This document shows, in pieces, positions 61,454 through 64,000 of a stretch of 64,000 nucleotides of DNA. The DNA comes from Microseira wollei NIES-4236 (GTDB lineage: Bacteria > Cyanobacteriota > Cyanobacteriia > Cyanobacteriales > Aerosakkonemataceae), in NCBI RefSeq assembly GCF_020521235.1, contig NZ_BLAY01000020.1:1-64000 (forward strand), read 5' to 3'. The translations under genes were made by a program, and so were the position numbers. Position 1 is the stretch's first letter. Each line of letters starts with the position of its first letter. Below the pieces are notes generated by a model that saw nothing but the letters and a program-made list of their open reading frames with translations, did not search any database and was not told the origin of the DNA.

Positions 61454-63335
61454 TTGGCTTAGAAACTATCTCTCCCAAACGAACCAGCGGATGTTGCAAC
61501 AAAGCCGCCCAGTCAGCATCCAGCGTCGCAACAGGCATTGTGTCGCGAACTCCTACCAACTCAATCAGCGCCTCATACCACAACCCATGTTCGGCATAAA
61601 TCAAAGTGCGTTCCTGTAAAGTCGCATTCTCTAATTGACTCAATAACTGACAGCGAAATTCCGCCAATTCGGTAAAACTCTCATACCACAAACCATTTTT
61701 TGCCAACAGATGAATGCGCTTTCTTGGCGTTGCATTCTTTAACTGACTTTCCAGCTCAGGTGGCATTGCTACCCGCTCAATCCAACTATCGCGGGCAACT
61801 TTATCCCAGAAGAAAAACCAATGATACTTCTTACCAATCTCCAAAGGTGGCGCAGCTTCTGGAAGGCAAAAACTCACAATTCCCGCTGCGCGATTTAGCT
61901 CAAAAGTGGTTCGATAAACTGCATTTTGCTGCTCATCCCGCAGCACCAATTCTAGGGGAATGGAAGACGGGGGTGGAGTCGGCACGTAAAGCCAGAATGT
62001 CGGATATTCAGCAGCCGTCAAGCCAAAATTAGTTGCAGGAACAATTGCCAAAAAGTCATAAGGCAGGCGGCTACTTGCGTCTCCCCGATTTCCAGGTGCG
62101 CCTCGCAGCGGCGGCTCATATTTTAATACTTCTGGTAATAAAGGCGGCAGAGTAAACAGCGGCTGACTGTTATTAGAACAATTTTGAATTAGCGATCGCC
62201 ACACCAATGATGCTAGTATTTCTAACAATCTCGCCTTCAATTCCTCTGAATCAATCCGCTGTTGCAATCCATCCAGAGAAACAGGTTCTCCAACTGCCGC
62301 TAAGTGGTAAATCAGCTCTATTTCTAAATCGGATAAACGCTCAAATTGCTGCTCAAATGCTGTTTGAATTCGACCCAAAAATATCCCGTTTTGCTTGAGA
62401 AACTCAGATGCCCTGCCATTAAACAAATCTAGAATTGTAGTTGCCACCGTTCTTAATGCTTCCGGATGAGCGCCGTAGCGTTCGATTAGCATCTCCCATT
62501 CTGCTTGTTCAACTAATCCTTTTTGTCTCAAAATTTCCTGAGCGGCGGCTGCGTCTAAACCTGTCAGGTTTAAACAGCGAACGGGTCTTGTTTGTCCTTC
62601 CCCCGAAACAATTTCTCTGGGTTTTTCCCAACTGGTTAATACTAAGCAACTGTGATGGGATGATTCTCCTATCTGTTGGAATAACCGACCATAATCTTGA
62701 TATCCCTCTCGATATTCTCTGCCTGCTAGCTGATTAGTACCTAGAAGCGTCTCTACGCCATCTAGTATTAATAGAGTGTGATGCGATCGCAAGCACTCCA
62801 TCAGCCGCGATATGCCACTAGCAACCGTTATCTCTGTTTCTTTCTTACCAGGGAAAATCTGAATCAGATCGGCTAAGAGTTGTGTCAGCGGTGGGGAATG
62901 ATTGAGATTTCGCCAGATAACATAATCAAACTGATTCTGAATTTGGTGCGCTAACTTTGCAGCCAAAAAAGTTTTGCCAATTCCGCTCAAACCTAGTAGC
63001 GCCACCAGTCGGCAATTTTCTTGTAAAATCCATTGTTCTAAGGTCGCCAGTTCATTTTTACGCCCGTAGAAAACCGAGATATCTAGCACGCCGTCCCAAT
63101 TTATACAAGGGTCACCTTCGATGACAGCGATCGCTTCCCAGTCTAAATCCAATGCTGCACTAATTTCGATAAAGTTCAGACGGTCAATTGCTTTGCCATT
63201 TAAAAAGCCGTGGACAGTGGATAGACCCAGTCCTAGATTATCAGCCAAATCTTGCTGGCTATGAAACCGACGCTTTTGAGCTTGCTTGACTGTGGGGATG
63301 CACCCGGTTGCGACCCTGATTCCCCGACGAGACAT
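61446..63335 (-). CDS. HTH-STAND ATPase fused to DUF928
   Basis: 629 residues. An N-terminal helix-turn-helix (25-60: FHSQQDLADNLGLGLSTVHG FLNGKAI) is followed by a STAND/NB-ARC ATPase (about 88-400; Walker A GLSGIGKT at 115-122, Walker B LLILDGVE at 188-195). As in the vMAP protein at 29682, TSREKP is replaced by TSWEKP. From about 409, RGAPGNRGDASSR, FLAIVPATNFGLTAAEYPTF WLYVP and KYHWFFFWDK are the DUF928 domain, running to the end with repeated NGLWYE and HGLWYE blocks. DUF928 normally occurs as a secreted protein near CHAT genes; here it is fused to an intracellular ATPase and lies directly before a CHAT gene. Confidence 0.93.
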   Translation of the reverse strand: MSRRGIRVATGCIPTVKQAQKRRFHSQQDLADNLGLGLSTVHGFLNGKAIDRLNFIEISAALDLDWEAIAVIEGDPCINWDGVLDISVFYGRKNELATLEQWILQENCRLVALLGLSGIGKTFLAAKLAHQIQNQFDYVIWRNLNHSPPLTQLLADLIQIFPGKKETEITVASGISRLMECLRSHHTLLILDGVETLLGTNQLAGREYREGYQDYGRLFQQIGESSHHSCLVLTSWEKPREIVSGEGQTRPVRCLNLTGLDAAAAQEILRQKGLVEQAEWEMLIERYGAHPEALRTVATTILDLFNGRASEFLKQNGIFLGRIQTAFEQQFERLSDLEIELIYHLAAVGEPVSLDGLQQRIDSEELKARLLEILASLVWRSLIQNCSNNSQPLFTLPPLLPEVLKYEPPLRGAPGNRGDASSRLPYDFLAIVPATNFGLTAAEYPTFWLYVPTPPPSSIPLELVLRDEQQNAVYRTTFELNRAAGIVSFCLPEAAPPLEIGKKYHWFFFWDKVARDSWIERVAMPPELESQLKNATPRKRIHLLAKNGLWYESFTELAEFRCQLLSQLENATLQERTLIYAEHGLWYEALIELVGVRDTMPVATLDADWAALLQHPLVRLGEIVSKPIV

Positions 63336-63630
63336 AGATTTTCTTGGTATAAATTTTCTTACATTATACTGGCTTTATTTTCAGCCAACGGCAAGTCAGG
63401 TATAACTCAAGCATAAGTCAAGCAATTTTAGAGATTTTTGCAGTGAGATTTATGGGAGCGATCGCGTTTAATGGGTTTCTATATGCGATCGCGCCATTTC
63501 CATCGCCACAGAATGGAGAGTAAAGAGCGATATTCCTCAACCTGACTGAGAGCGATCGCCGTAAATCCAATCAACCCCTGGGATCTGATAATATAATAGT
63601 TAGGCTGTATACTTAAAAAAGTTGAAGCAA
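63336..63630. other. Intergenic region with HIP1 sites
   Basis: Three HIP1 sites (about 63458-63560) and AT-rich DNA. Presumed promoters of the divergent STAND operon and DUF4160 gene; no precise box is assigned. Confidence 0.4.
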
Positions 63631-63882
63631 ATGTCAGTTGTTTCTCAGTTTTATGGCATCTTAATCAGGATGTTCTACAACGACTACGTACCACCTCATT
63701 TTCATGCTGTTTACGGAGAATATGAATTAATTGTATGTATTTCTCCCATCGCTATCCTTGAAGGGAAAGCACCAAATCGTGTACGTTCAATGGTTTTGGA
63801 ATGGACAGCACTGCATCAACAAGAACTATCAGAAAACTGTCGTCAAGGTGAACCGCCATTGCCAATTGAACCTTTGGAATAA
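63631..63882 (+). CDS. DUF4160 protein
   Basis: 83 residues from ATG 63631. FYGILIRMFYNDYVPPHFHA VYGEYELIVCI and PNRVRSMVLEWTALHQQELS ENC are the DUF4160 pattern, including PPHFHA. DUF4160 genes are usually followed by a DUF2442 gene, as here, and such pairs are suspected toxin-antitoxin-like modules. Confidence 0.92.
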   Translation: MSVVSQFYGILIRMFYNDYVPPHFHAVYGEYELIVCISPIAILEGKAPNRVRSMVLEWTALHQQELSENCRQGEPPLPIEPLE

Positions 63883-63887
63883 AGGAA

Positions 63888-64000
63888 AAAGTTACTAGGC
63901 TATACAACATCACAAAAGTCACCATAGAAGACGATCGTAAATTGCGTATTTTCTATGCCAATGAAAGTAGTATAATTGTCGATTTTAATCCCATAATCCA
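63888..64000 (+). CDS. DUF2442 protein, cut by the window end
   Basis: The frame reads KVTRLYNITKVTIEDDRKLR IFYANESSIIVDFNPII before the window ends. The pattern fits the beginning of DUF2442. No ATG, GTG or TTG in this frame lies between the DUF4160 stop and the domain, so the start is unclear (perhaps ATA at 63879, or a frameshift). Partial. Confidence 0.6.

Overview
The window is chromosomal DNA from a cyanobacterium. The evidence is the pigment gene chlH, the photosystem II protein Psb32, a Vipp1/PspA pair, a bilin-type multi-GAF photoreceptor kinase, a DUF3038/DUF4335 pair, a Mo-nitrogenase C-terminal family protein, and HIP1 octamers (GCGATCGC) throughout. The abundance of MITEs, heptamer AT repeats, palindromic repeats, Uma2 genes, toxin-antitoxin relics and STAND/CHAT proteins points to a large-genome, probably filamentous lineage. 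I cannot place it to genus from sequence alone. I saw no rRNA, tRNA or CRISPR array.

Layout. 0-7.7 kb: a truncated GerMN-like gene, mgtE, a very large phytochrome/cyanobacteriochrome histidine kinase, a tnpB relic and psb32. 7.7-14.6 kb: a pentapeptide-repeat protein, an intact tnpB element, a membrane-anchored beta-propeller protein and a YcgQ/YcgR-like permease pair. 14.9-24.7 kb is a signalling block. Three tandem paralogues share one N-terminal CBS-like sensor but carry different outputs: a GGDEF domain, an intact kinase and a kinase with a decayed ATP-binding box. They are followed by a repeat-derived element that looks like an orphan omega-RNA, and then by a seven-PAS/GAF/GGDEF protein. 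24.8-31.5 kb is an accessory region: Mo-nitro_C, TerB, DUF433/DUF5615, a minus-strand cluster of small genes (ParB-like, CFI-box-CTERM and three small unknowns), a vMAP-STAND ATPase and an orphan HicB.

31.7-35.7 kb: chlH. 36-39.2 kb is a graveyard of toxin-antitoxin fragments around a chimeric gene. 39.2-46.9 kb: a secreted protein, DUF29, a possible Coq4-like gene divergent from a TetR regulator, Uma2, a methylglyoxal synthase-lipid kinase fusion, an FkbM methyltransferase and an LpxB-like protein. 47.0-47.8 kb: a near-perfect 315-bp tandem duplication carrying a MITE. 47.8-56.2 kb: a small membrane protein, an Uma2 pseudogene, vipp1 and pspA, a SPOR protein, and the DUF4335 and DUF3038 genes. 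56.4-58 kb: a GH57 glucan branching enzyme. 58.3-59.2 kb: an overlapping DUF2281-HigB-HigA operon. 59.3-63.3 kb: a two-gene operon with an HTH-STAND ATPase-DUF928 fusion and a TPR-CHAT protease-like protein. The window ends in DUF4160/DUF2442.

The best candidate for an undescribed system is the STAND-DUF928/TPR-CHAT operon (59303-63335). Next come the orphan omega-RNA-like element (20305-20650), the large modular palindromes (31150, 31590, 38226, 58030) and the CFI-box/ParB-like small-gene cassette (27481-29567).
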